Shown: positions 1 through 6,344, counted from the stretch's first letter. The stretch is DNA of 14,438 nucleotides from Clostridia bacterium (GCA_900767195.1 CAAFYG010000087.1:1-14438); one strand, 5' to 3'. A program made the numbers and translations. Notes: a model not told the origin generated them from the letters alone.

Positions 1-1125
1 AGCCTTGAAAAAACAAGCGAAAATTTCTGGTATATCGAACTCGGCGGAAACGTCGATACGATCGCCGAAGCGGAAACGCTCAATCGCCGCCTGCTCGCCC
101 TGTGCCTCGGCGTGTGGGATACCATAAAAAATTCGGGCGAATTCAACGCCGATAATTTCGATCTCGAATTTCTCGGCTTTCTGCCCGCCAAGCGCGAATC
201 GCGGCGCATGAAAGGCGATTATGTGCTTACCGCAAACGATATTTTAAGCGGCGGCAACTTCGCCGATACCGTGGCTTACGGCGGCTGGGGGTTAGACGAT
301 CATAATCCGGACGGTTTCGACGGCAAAGAAAGCAATTATAATCAGGTAGTGCATAACGTTTACGGAATCCCGTACCGCTGCCTGTATTCCGAAAATATCG
401 AAAATCTGTTTTTTGCCGGCAGAAATATTTCCGTCACCCACCTTGCCTCAAGTTCGGCGCGCGTTATGGGTACGTGCGGCTGCATCGGCCAGGCGGTGGG
501 CGCGGCGGCGTTCGTCGCAAAAAAATACGATTTATCGCCCCGCGCGGCGGGGGAGCATATCGCCGAAATTCAGCAGCGGCTTTTAGCCTGCGATTGCTAT
601 TTGCCGGGGGTAGTCCGCAAAGTTTCGGGCATTTGTAAAGAGGCCTCGCTCTCTGTTTGCGGCGAAAACGCGGCGAATATCGAACGCTTGCGCGACGGGT
701 TTGATCGAAACACCGAAAGGGTGCAAACAGGCGTAAAACTCAGAAACGGCGCGGCGACAATATACGAATTTGAAACGCCACAGAAAATCAACGGCGTGAA
801 AATCGTGTTTGATTCCGATTTTCTGCGCGAAACGGTAGGAACAAACGACGAGTGCGAAAAATACCATTCCACGCGTTGCAATATTCTTAAAAATTCGCCC
901 GTGCTTCGCGTGCCGCAAACGCTCGCAAAATCGTTTATCGTCACGGGCGAAACGGCGGCGGGCGAAAAAGTTACGCTTTTCGAAACAAGCCGCAATTTAA
1001 AAAGAAGCGTGCTTCTGCCGCTTGACAAAAAAACGGAAAATGCGTATAAAAAAATCGCGCTCACGGTACGCGAAAACTACGGAAAAACCAACGAAACAAA
1101 CGTTTTTACGTTCGAAATATTTTAA
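1..1125 (+). CDS. FAD-dependent oxidoreductase, C-terminal part (partial)
   Basis: The frame is open from base 1, so the true start lies left of the window; the GTG at 112 is internal. The first residues (FWYIELGG, then AETLNRRLLA and GVWDTIKN) match the substrate-domain block typical of the FAD_oxidored family (PF12831). The later block, IPYRCLYSENIENLFFAGRNIS followed by SSARVMGTCGCIGQAVG, is the conserved FAD-binding C-terminal signature and is paralogous to the next gene. After it come about 150 residues with beta-rich patterns (IYEFETPQ, VKIVFDSDF) that resemble a carbohydrate-binding jelly-roll tail absent from the neighbour. The family probably oxidises small organic or sugar-derived substrates; the substrate cannot be read from sequence. 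The next gene starts 24 bases later, so the two are probably one operon. Confidence 0.87.
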   Translation, partial: SLEKTSENFWYIELGGNVDTIAEAETLNRRLLALCLGVWDTIKNSGEFNADNFDLEFLGFLPAKRESRRMKGDYVLTANDILSGGNFADTVAYGGWGLDDHNPDGFDGKESNYNQVVHNVYGIPYRCLYSENIENLFFAGRNISVTHLASSSARVMGTCGCIGQAVGAAAFVAKKYDLSPRAAGEHIAEIQQRLLACDCYLPGVVRKVSGICKEASLSVCGENAANIERLRDGFDRNTERVQTGVKLRNGAATIYEFETPQKINGVKIVFDSDFLRETVGTNDECEKYHSTRCNILKNSPVLRVPQTLAKSFIVTGETAAGEKVTLFETSRNLKRSVLLPLDKKTENAYKKIALTVRENYGKTNETNVFTFEIF

Positions 1126-1149
1126 AATATATTAAAGAGGATAAATGAA

Positions 1150-2472
1150 ATGAATCAACAAAACAAAGCGACTTTTCACGAAAAAGCAAGAGAAATTCCG
1201 GTAATTGCCGAGGTAGATGTGCTTGTATGCGGCGGCGGACCTGCGGGCGTAGGCGCGGCGATCACGGCGGCGCGGCAAGGCGTAAAAACGATGGTGATCG
1301 AAAAAGAAGATTGTCTCGGCGGTATCGCTACGGCAGGGATGATGTCGCATTGGGGCGGCAGATCGTCGAGTCGCGTGATGCAGGAAATTTTCCGCCGCAC
1401 GCGCGAAAAGGGCGAAATCGTCGGTTGGAAAGAGAAAAACGGAATCGGAGTACATTACATCGCGCACGACGCGCAAAAAATCGTACTTGACGAAATGGCA
1501 AAAGAAGCGGGCGTGGAAATTCTGTATTATACAAGCGTTTGCGGCGTAAGCACGGTAAATAATAAAGTCGAAGGCGCGATTGTGGAAAATAAAAGCGGGC
1601 GCGGGTTTATCCGTGCGAAAATCATCGTGGATTCCACGGGCGACGGCGACGCGGCGTATTATGCGGGCGTACCGTACTGTCTCGGCAGGGAAGAAGATCA
1701 CAAAATGCAGCCCGCCACCATTATGTTCAAGCTCGGCGGTGTGGATTATTCGCGCGCGGTGTTCCCGGGCAGTTTCGAAACGCTCGTGCCAACGGAAAAG
1801 GGTGAATTGCAATCGCTCGGCAAAAATATTCTGCCTTTCCCCGCCGGACATGTGCTTTTGTATCGCCAGCCGGAAGAAGGCACGGTGTGCGTGAATATGA
1901 CGAATTCGATCGGCGTAGACGGCACGAACGCGCAGTCGATCACAAACGCCACCATCGAGTGCCGATCGCAGATCGAGCCGATTATCAGATTTTTGCGCGA
2001 GTACGCGCCGGGGTATGAAAATTGTTGGCTGATGAGTACGGCATCGCTTTTGGGCGTGCGCGAAACAAGGCATTTCGAGGGCGTGGAACAGCTGGGAAAG
2101 GACGACGTTTTAACGGCGAAGTACTACGAAAATTGGGTAGTGCGCCACGCGTTTTTCAATTTCGACGTGCATAACTTAACGGGATCGGGACTTGATAAAA
2201 CGGGCGTGCAGCACGAGTGGAAACAAAACGGCACGTATACGATTCCGTACGGGTGCTTATTGCCGAAGAAGGTGGAAGGCTTGCTGCTTTCGGGCAGAAA
2301 TATTTCGGGCAGCCATTTGGCGCACTCGAATTTCAGAATAATGTCGGTATGCATCGCGCTCGGCGAAGCGGCGGGCGCAGCGGCTGCGCTTTGCGTAAAA
2401 CAGGGTAAAAAATCGCTGAAAGAAGTAAACGTAAAAGATATTCAGTCGATCGTCGGCGCAGACGAGTATTAA
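1150..2472 (+). CDS. FAD-dependent oxidoreductase (FAD_oxidored family)
   Basis: This complete gene encodes 440 aa and has a good ribosome site (AAAGAGG, 1134-1140) before its ATG. Residues 23-37 (VLVCGGGPAGVGAAI) form the Rossmann GxGxxG dinucleotide fold, and Glu51 at the end of the second strand is the likely FAD-ribose ligand. CLGGIATAGMM (55-65) is the family's flavin-contact motif. Near the C-terminus, LLLSGRNISGSHLAHSNFRIMS followed by ALGEAAGAAAA is the second FAD-binding signature. No signal peptide or membrane segment is seen, so it is probably cytosolic. It is a paralogue of the gene just upstream but lacks that protein's extra C-terminal beta-rich domain. Nearby rhaM suggests sugar or glycan catabolism as context, but it is convergent and not in this operon. 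The substrate is unknown. Confidence 0.9.
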   Translation: MNQQNKATFHEKAREIPVIAEVDVLVCGGGPAGVGAAITAARQGVKTMVIEKEDCLGGIATAGMMSHWGGRSSSRVMQEIFRRTREKGEIVGWKEKNGIGVHYIAHDAQKIVLDEMAKEAGVEILYYTSVCGVSTVNNKVEGAIVENKSGRGFIRAKIIVDSTGDGDAAYYAGVPYCLGREEDHKMQPATIMFKLGGVDYSRAVFPGSFETLVPTEKGELQSLGKNILPFPAGHVLLYRQPEEGTVCVNMTNSIGVDGTNAQSITNATIECRSQIEPIIRFLREYAPGYENCWLMSTASLLGVRETRHFEGVEQLGKDDVLTAKYYENWVVRHAFFNFDVHNLTGSGLDKTGVQHEWKQNGTYTIPYGCLLPKKVEGLLLSGRNISGSHLAHSNFRIMSVCIALGEAAGAAAALCVKQGKKSLKEVNVKDIQSIVGADEY

Positions 2473-2491
2473 CGCCGATCGCTTGCAGGTG

Positions 2492-2611
2492 CTAAAACTC
2501 AACATTAAACGTTGTGCCGGCGGCGGGGGAAGATTCCGCCGTCAGGCGCGCGCCGTGCAGATCGGCTATGATCTTCGCTATTGCAAGTTTCAAGCCCACA
2601 TTTTGATTTGC
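2492..2611 (-). pseudogene. Remnant of a sensor histidine kinase C-terminus (HATPase_c)
   Basis: Read on the minus strand, about 40 codons ending in TAG (2494-2492) contain NVGLKLAIAK, IIADLHGARLTAES, then PAAGTTFNVEF. This is the G2-box-to-end segment of the GHKL ATPase domain of sensor kinases, whose usual form is GxGLGLAIxK, HGGxIxxxS, GxGTTFxxxL. One glycine of the G2 box is a lysine here. No upstream kinase sequence exists: the fragment abuts the stop codon of the rhaM gene, and no start or ribosome site is visible. I read it as a decayed fragment left by deletion. The family match is clear; the pseudogene status is inference. Confidence 0.7.
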
Positions 2612-2612
2612 T

Positions 2613-2929
2613 TTAATTAAGTTCGAATACCTTTTTTAATTGGGGCTGTGCGCCCGTTTCGGGGTCGGGCTGCATAATCAATACGTCTTTCATGTACTCA
2701 TTCCAACGCGCTACCGTTTCGCTTTCGCGCTGAATTTTAGCGGCGTATTCCGCGCCTTTTTCACATTCGTAGTACCCGAATAACTCTTCGCCCGCGCGCC
2801 ATATAGTATAGTTTTTGATGCCCGCCGATTTCAGTACCGCTTTCATCTCTTCCCATATTTCGGCGTGGCGTTTTTCGTATTCCCCTTCTTGCCTTTCACT
2901 ACCCGCGCTTTCCATGCGTATTTTTCCAT
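2613..2929 (-). pseudogene. rhaM: L-rhamnose mutarotase, apparent -1 frameshift
   Basis: RhaM (PF05336) interconverts alpha and beta anomers of L-rhamnose. Most of the protein is in one frame: YEKRHAEIWEEMK, AGIKNYTIW, LFGYYECE, TVARWNEYM, then LKKVFELN at the end. The conserved N-terminal strand, MEKYAWKARVVKGKKG, is in another frame starting at the ATG at 2929, which has a good ribosome site (AAGGAG, 2943-2938). The frames meet at a run of four G (minus strand, 2885-2882). One extra G would give an intact 105-aa protein in which Tyr18 and His22 fall at the E. coli RhaM positions, His22 being the proposed catalytic base. So the gene has lost one base, or the assembly has a homopolymer error. 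The in-frame ATG at 2915 would make a 100-aa protein without the first strand. Confidence 0.82.
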
Positions 2930-2959
2930 TTTCGTTTCTCCTTGACGATATTTTACGAT

Positions 2960-2989
2960 ATTATATTATGCGCGCGGCGGTACGGTCAA
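2960..2989 (-). promoter_or_regulatory. sigmaA promoter of rhaM
   Basis: On the minus strand there is a -35 TTGACC (2989-2984), an 18-bp spacer and a perfect -10 TATAAT (2965-2960). Transcription would start near 2953, giving a short leader that contains the AAGGAG ribosome site and the ATG at 2929. This layout supports 2929 as the real start of rhaM. Confidence 0.7.
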
Positions 2990-2992
2990 TGG

Positions 2993-3024
2993 AATATGTA
3001 ACGGAAACCCTGCAATATGTAACG
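2993..3024 (-). promoter_or_regulatory. Direct repeats upstream of the rhaM -35 box (activator-site candidate)
   Basis: The 11-bp sequence CGTTACATATT (minus strand) occurs twice, at 3003-2993 and 3024-3014. The copies are exactly 21 bp apart in the same orientation, and the nearer one ends 3 bp from the -35 hexamer. Two same-face direct repeats touching the -35 region is the arrangement used by AraC-family activators (for example araI1-I2). No regulator gene is present in the window, so the binding protein is inferred only. Confidence 0.55.
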
Positions 3025-3052
3025 ATTTCAAAGCGATTTTTAAACTGATAAC

Positions 3053-3196
3053 ATGCGGCAAAACAAAATAAAACTGGTGATTTTGGTAAATCGGGACGGC
3101 AAAGCGATGCCGCTGTCGCAATTACAGTCGATAGTGGATTTGAGCTGCGAAATTCAATACAAAAAGCTTCGGGTGCTATCAGCCGAAACTTTTTAA
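3053..3196 (+). CDS. Possible small ORF, 47 aa, unrecognised
   Basis: An ATG-to-TAA frame encodes 47 residues (KIKLVILVNRDGK in the first half, LRVLSAETF at the end). There is no ribosome site before the ATG and no recognised family. An in-frame stop at 3041-3043 rules out a longer start. It sits just behind the direct repeats of the rhaM control region. It may be a remnant or chance ORF, but it is the only coding-like content in 3025-3253, which otherwise shows nothing but a weak stem-loop. Confidence 0.25.
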   Translation: MRQNKIKLVILVNRDGKAMPLSQLQSIVDLSCEIQYKKLRVLSAETF

Positions 3197-3217
3197 GTTA
3201 AGGGATAATAACGTTAA

Positions 3218-3241
3218 AAAAGCGCATGTAAAAGGCGTTTT
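3218..3241 (-). terminator. Weak stem-loop after the XRE gene
   Basis: On the minus strand, AAAACGC (3241-3235) can pair with GCG-C-TTTT (3225-3218) around a 9-base loop with one bulge, and Ts follow. It lies 12 bases beyond the stop of the XRE gene. It is AT-heavy and imperfect, so this is only a candidate. Confidence 0.25.
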
Positions 3242-3253
3242 GCGGACAAAGAG

Positions 3254-3466
3254 CTAATCGGTAAGCCCTAAAATATAATTCGCGTCTAAATTTAAAAACT
3301 TGCAGAGTTCCGCGAATGTATCAAGCTTGGGAAGCTTTTTTGTTGTACAGTACTGCGTTACCATTTCTGGGGTTATTCCCACCGCGTTTGCGATTTCATT
3401 TTTCGTAACGCCGCTTGTTTCGATTTCTTGTTTTAATCTTTGTTTGATTATCTCATAATTCATCAT
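3254..3466 (-). CDS. XRE-family helix-turn-helix regulator, 70 aa
   Basis: This is a single-domain Cro/CI-type DNA-binding protein. Residues 8-67 contain the five-helix fold: TKNEIANAVG (helix 2), then ITPEMVTQYCTTKKLPKLDT (turn, recognition helix and loop), then FAELCKFLNLDANYILGL (helices 4-5, typical of the family). There is no extra sensing or dimerisation domain, so it is a minimal repressor-like protein. Two adjacent Met codons (3466, 3463) can both serve as start, and the ribosome site is weak. It is divergent from the 89-aa gene at 3595, and the shared control region holds two palindromes that are candidate operators. The codons are more A/T-rich than in the surrounding GCG-rich genes, consistent with acquisition from a phage or integrated element. 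Confidence 0.87.
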   Translation of the reverse strand: MMNYEIIKQRLKQEIETSGVTKNEIANAVGITPEMVTQYCTTKKLPKLDTFAELCKFLNLDANYILGLTD

Positions 3467-3501
3467 AATTTACCGCTATAATAAAATATTTTTAAAATTA
3501 C

Positions 3502-3520
3502 TAAAAATGATACATTTTTA
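3502..3520. promoter_or_regulatory. Perfect 8-bp-arm palindrome, operator candidate 1
   Basis: TAAAAATG (3502-3509) and CATTTTTA (3513-3520) are perfect inverted arms around ATA. The site lies in the divergent region, 36 bp from the XRE start codon, where it could serve autoregulation. It is AT-rich, so chance is not excluded. Confidence 0.45.
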
Positions 3521-3533
3521 TAGCGATTTTTGC

Positions 3534-3563
3534 TTGATAACTAACTATTGGTTAGTATATAAT
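3534..3563 (+). promoter_or_regulatory. sigmaA promoter of the 89-aa gene with embedded operator candidate 2
   Basis: The promoter has a -35 TTGATA (3534-3539), an 18-bp spacer and a perfect -10 TATAAT (3558-3563). Nearly the whole spacer is a palindrome, ACTAAC-TATTG-GTTAGT (3540-3556), with perfect 6-bp arms. A 17-bp dyad between -35 and -10 is where Cro/CI-type repressors commonly bind and block polymerase. The divergent XRE protein is the obvious candidate ligand; that link is inference. Confidence 0.65.
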
Positions 3564-3594
3564 AGAGATACAAAAATTTTTACGGAGGAGTCTT

Positions 3595-3864
3595 ATGGCA
3601 GGATTTTGGAAATTAACTAAAAGGTTAAACAGCAACAACATAGGCGTAGTGACGGGGGCTGATTTTAGAAACGGCTCTTTGCCGAACGCTTATCTCGGCA
3701 GGAAAGAGGAGGGGAAATTTCTCGGAATTTTCCAGAAATATTCTTCTACGGAATTACTGATTTACGGGGAAAAAGTAGAGGATTACGTATTTGGAAAAGC
3801 GGATATAGAAAGCGCAACCGTGATACAGCAAGAAAGTTATTTTAAAATGAGCAGCAATCAATAA
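3595..3864 (+). CDS. Hypothetical protein, 89 aa
   Basis: I do not recognise the family. The gene has a strong ribosome site (ACGGAGGAG, 3582-3590) before its ATG and a clear promoter. The protein is soluble, with no membrane segment or signal peptide. It begins MAGFWKLTKRLNSNN, contains the Gly-rich segment VVTGADFRNGSL and LPNAYLGRKEEGKFLG, and has alternating hydrophobic residues (TELLIYGEKVEDYVFG) suggesting a small beta-rich fold. It is transcribed away from the XRE gene and probably controlled by it. An ORF of 32 codons follows after 3 bases. The AT-rich codon use differs from the housekeeping neighbours. It may be a small accessory or mobile-element cargo gene; its function is unknown. 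Confidence 0.7.
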   Translation: MAGFWKLTKRLNSNNIGVVTGADFRNGSLPNAYLGRKEEGKFLGIFQKYSSTELLIYGEKVEDYVFGKADIESATVIQQESYFKMSSNQ

Positions 3865-3867
3865 AAA

Positions 3868-3966
3868 ATGGGACCGAAGTATCAGATAGTTTTCAAGGAC
3901 GGAAAATCAGCGATTATCGCAGTGCCGGCTAATGCCGCTTACATGGTAGAACGAGTTGTTTTTTGA
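3868..3966 (+). CDS. Possible small protein, 32 aa, coupled to the 89-aa gene
   Basis: An ATG three bases after the stop of the previous gene opens a 32-codon frame (MGPKYQIVFKDGK, then IIAVPANAAYMVERVVF) ending in TGA. It has no ribosome site of its own, so expression would depend on translational coupling. The pattern, a beta-hairpin-like start followed by a short helix, is protein-like and is unlike a stop-rich spacer. The bidirectional terminator follows about 40 bases later, so the two ORFs would form one short operon. Confidence 0.42.
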   Translation: MGPKYQIVFKDGKSAIIAVPANAAYMVERVVF

Positions 3967-4004
3967 GCGCTTTTTAATTGAAAGTATATAAAAATATTTG
4001 CGTA

Positions 4005-4054
4005 AAAACTTATGCCCGACCATTTGTTAAAAAGAATGGTCGGGCATAAGTTTT
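4005..4054. terminator. Bidirectional rho-independent terminator, 20-bp perfect stem
   Basis: Arms 4005-4024 and 4035-4054 are perfectly complementary around a 10-base loop. The GC-rich core is GCCCGACC/GGTCGGGC, and the ends are A-tracts and T-tracts on both strands. It lies between two convergent units, the 89-aa/32-aa pair (plus) and the PTS gene (minus), and can end both. Confidence 0.88.
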
Positions 4055-4080
4055 CTATTATTGTGCGCGATTGTCTGCGG

Positions 4081-5262
4081 TTATTCCGGCAGCAGCATAT
4101 CGCCCGGCTTGATCCAGCCTTTTTTGCGGAACAATTCCGAAAGCAACAAATTGAGTATCGCAGGCAATACGATCATCAGCAGAATAATTCCGGTATATCC
4201 GAGCGCGCCGGAAGTATAATGAAACGAATCGAATACGCCCACTAAGCCGCTCGTCCCCATGCCGCCGCCGCTCGCGCCGCATTTCACTTTGAATACGCAC
4301 GTGGAAAGCGGACCTAAGATCGCCGAAGAAATAATCATCGGCAGCATGATTACGGGTTTTTTCATAATGTTCGGAATTTGAAGCATGCTTGTGCCTAAGC
4401 CTTGCGCGATCAGTCCGCTCCATTTATTTTCGCGGAAGGAAGCTACGGCAAAGCCTACCATGTGGCATGCGCAGCCCACCGTTGCCGCGCCGCCCGCAAG
4501 CAGCATTGCGTTGTACTGCGCTTCTGTTACGCCTGTCGCGCCGCTTGCAAAACCCGTTAAAATCGGGGAAGCTACCGAGATCCATATCGCTGCGGAGGAA
4601 GTGGGCATGGTAAGCACTACGCCCATGATCGCGGAAATCACCACGCCCATGACGAACGGGGTGGCTTCCGTGGCGAACGCGATAAAATCGCCGAGCCAAC
4701 CGATAAGTCTGATAAACGGGTAGGCGGCGAACACGCCCGCGAACGACAGGAAAAGCGCGCCAAGGGGGATTAAAATAATATCGAGTTTTGTTTTTCCCGC
4801 GTACAGAGATACGATTTCTACGACGAGCATCGTGGCGACGTATGCGCCGATGGGGTTGCCGGGTGCGCCGAGTGGAATTGCCGTGAACGGGGTTGCGCCG
4901 GGGAAGAATTTTTCGGCGAACGCGCCTACCAGGCCCGCTGCCGCGGCGGAAAAGATAAGAAGTTTCGGCTTGCCGAGCGCGTGAGCGATGCCTACGCCGA
5001 TGCCTGCGCCCATAAGTGTTTTTGCAATATTCGAGATGCCCGCGAGCGTTTTTCCGAAGTAGTTATCGGGAAACCAACCCGCAATCATGGCGAGAATCGT
5101 GCCGGCGATGAGCGTTACGAACAAGCCTTGCGCCATGCCCGAAAACGCCGTGATGAAATAGCGTTTCGGCAGGGCTTTTAAGTAGGCTTTTGCCTTTTCT
5201 TTTGCCGTAGGCGTGTGCGGCTCGTTGGGGGATCGGGGAGTGAAAGTTTCATTTTCAGCCAT
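4081..5262 (-). CDS. PTS EIIC_2-type membrane transporter subunit
   Basis: The protein is 393 aa when started at the ATG at 5262 (MAENETFTPR). The frame stays open to 5463, but those residues (basic, MLRRKKRKKN) overlap the opposing thyA promoter and lie upstream of the gene's own -10 box, so I reject that longer start. A hydrophilic 35-residue N-terminus precedes about eight to ten hydrophobic segments (for example residues 45-64, 83-115, 144-186, 203-219, 304-321, 356-375). Gly/Pro-rich re-entrant loops such as PLGAPGNPIGAY (130-141) and KCGASGGGMGTSGLVGVF (327-344) typify the PTS_EIIC_2 family (PF13303). EIIC carries substrate across the membrane; EIIA and EIIB are absent nearby, so the substrate and the need for phosphotransfer are unclear. 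A terminator follows directly. Confidence 0.85.
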   Translation of the reverse strand: MAENETFTPRSPNEPHTPTAKEKAKAYLKALPKRYFITAFSGMAQGLFVTLIAGTILAMIAGWFPDNYFGKTLAGISNIAKTLMGAGIGVGIAHALGKPKLLIFSAAAAGLVGAFAEKFFPGATPFTAIPLGAPGNPIGAYVATMLVVEIVSLYAGKTKLDIILIPLGALFLSFAGVFAAYPFIRLIGWLGDFIAFATEATPFVMGVVISAIMGVVLTMPTSSAAIWISVASPILTGFASGATGVTEAQYNAMLLAGGAATVGCACHMVGFAVASFRENKWSGLIAQGLGTSMLQIPNIMKKPVIMLPMIISSAILGPLSTCVFKVKCGASGGGMGTSGLVGVFDSFHYTSGALGYTGIILLMIVLPAILNLLLSELFRKKGWIKPGDMLLPE

Positions 5263-5295
5263 ATCGATATACCGTCCGTAAAAATTTATTTCAGC

Positions 5296-5301
5296 ATTAT
5301 A
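5296..5301 (-). promoter_or_regulatory. -10 box of the PTS gene
   Basis: A perfect TATAAT reads on the minus strand (5301-5296), 33 bases before the ATG at 5262, which would give a leader of about 27 bases. No good -35 hexamer is visible at 16-19 bp. The position argues for the 5262 start. Confidence 0.45.
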
Positions 5302-5379
5302 GTAACACTTTTTTTGAAATTTAGCAAGCGAAAGAGGGGCAAAACGGAGAAAAAAGGGAGCAAAAAGGCGGGAAAGCAA

Positions 5380-5421
5380 GCTTCGAAGCGCTTGACGTAA
5401 CGGGTGCAAATATGCTACAAT
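5380..5421 (+). promoter_or_regulatory. thyA-dfrA promoter with adjacent palindrome
   Basis: The promoter has a -35 TTGACG (5392-5397), an 18-bp spacer and an extended -10 TGC-TACAAT (5413-5421). Transcription would begin near 5428, about 47 bases before thyA. A perfect 10-bp palindrome, GCTTCGAAGC (5380-5389), ends 2 bp before the -35 box and could be a regulator site, though it may be chance. Confidence 0.7.
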
Positions 5422-5474
5422 ATACATATATTTATTTTTTTTGCGTTTTTTCCGGCGTAACAAGGAGTGATATT

Positions 5475-6305
5475 ATGAGCAAGGCTGACGAGATTTTTAT
5501 CGCGAATATGAAAGACATTATGGATCACGGCGTGTGGGATACCAACCTTGCCGTACGCCCGCATTGGGAAGACGGCACTCCCGCGCATACGGTGAAAAAA
5601 TTCGGCGTTGTCAACCGCTATAATCTGCAGGAAGAGTTCCCCATTCTCACGATCCGTCGCACGGCGTTTAAATCGTGCGTGGACGAGCTCTTATGGATCT
5701 GGCAGAAAAAAAGCAACAACGTACGCGATCTTCATTCGCATATCTGGGATAGCTGGGCGGACGAAAACGGCTCGATCGGTAAGGCGTACGGGTATCAGCT
5801 TGCGAAAAAGTCGATTTATAAAGAAGGCGAGTTCGATCAGGTGGATCGGGTGCTTTTCGATCTGAAAAACAATCCCGCTTCGCGGCGTATTATGACGAAC
5901 ATTTACAACTTCGAGGACTTGCACGAAATGAATTTGTATCCGTGCGCGTACTCGATGACTTTCAACGTTTCGGGCGATACTCTAAACGGCATTTTAAATC
6001 AGCGTTCGAACGACATGCTGACGGCGAACAACTGGAACGTGACGCAGTACGCGGTGCTTTTGATCATGCTGGCGCAAGTCTCCGGCTTAAAAGCGGGCGA
6101 GCTTGTACACGTGATTGCCGACGCGCATATTTACGACAGGCACATTCCGCTGGTGCAAGAAGTGCTGGAAAAGCCGCAGCACGCCGCGCCGAAACTGATC
6201 GTAGACCCCGACGTGAAGAATTTTTACGATTTCACGCCGGATAGTTTCATCCTTGAAAATTACGAGGCGGAAAAGCTGGATAAGAAAATTCCCGTGGCGA
6301 TTTAA
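5475..6305 (+). CDS. thyA: Thymidylate synthase
   Basis: ThyA converts dUMP and methylene-tetrahydrofolate to dTMP and dihydrofolate in the cytosol. I chose ATG 5475 (276 aa) because AAGGAG (5462-5467) sits 7 bases before it; the frame's earlier ATG at 5412 lies inside the promoter. Catalytic features are present: the nucleophile Cys157 in LYPCAYSMTF, the phosphate-binding Arg pair 137-138 (SRRI), Arg177 and Asp180 in QRSND, Asn188 in WNVTQY, and His218/Tyr220 in ADAHIY. The Trp pair in ELLWIWQ (71-77) matches the folate site. The residue after the nucleophile is Ala, where E. coli has His, and the loop before Asn188 (LTANNWN) differs from the common GLPFN; this variant style is known to me from clostridial ThyA proteins. 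dfrA follows after 39 bases. Confidence 0.95.
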   Translation: MSKADEIFIANMKDIMDHGVWDTNLAVRPHWEDGTPAHTVKKFGVVNRYNLQEEFPILTIRRTAFKSCVDELLWIWQKKSNNVRDLHSHIWDSWADENGSIGKAYGYQLAKKSIYKEGEFDQVDRVLFDLKNNPASRRIMTNIYNFEDLHEMNLYPCAYSMTFNVSGDTLNGILNQRSNDMLTANNWNVTQYAVLLIMLAQVSGLKAGELVHVIADAHIYDRHIPLVQEVLEKPQHAAPKLIVDPDVKNFYDFTPDSFILENYEAEKLDKKIPVAI

Positions 6306-6344
6306 AATTTTTAAATTTAAAATTTACAAGAAAGAAGGTGCGAT

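Noticed and set aside
1132..2073. Long minus-strand ORF (313 codons) opposite the second FAD oxidoreductase
   Set aside because: It is an antisense shadow of a clear gene. The His/Arg/Ala-rich composition reflects the GCG-biased codons of the real strand.
4005..4054. Considered as a miniature transposable element because of the perfect 20-bp arms
   Set aside because: There is no target-site duplication and no second copy in the window. Its position between convergent units and the A/T tails fit a bidirectional terminator.
5263..5463. Long N-terminal extension of the PTS gene (67 extra residues)
   Set aside because: It runs through the thyA promoter, is very basic and unlike EIIC proteins, and lies upstream of a TATAAT box on its own strand. 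The ATG at 5262 fits the family.
6301..6330. AT-rich repeated ATTTAAA pattern between thyA and dfrA as a terminator or operator
   Set aside because: There is no GC stem and it is low-complexity. The dfrA ribosome site follows directly, consistent with a simple operon spacer.
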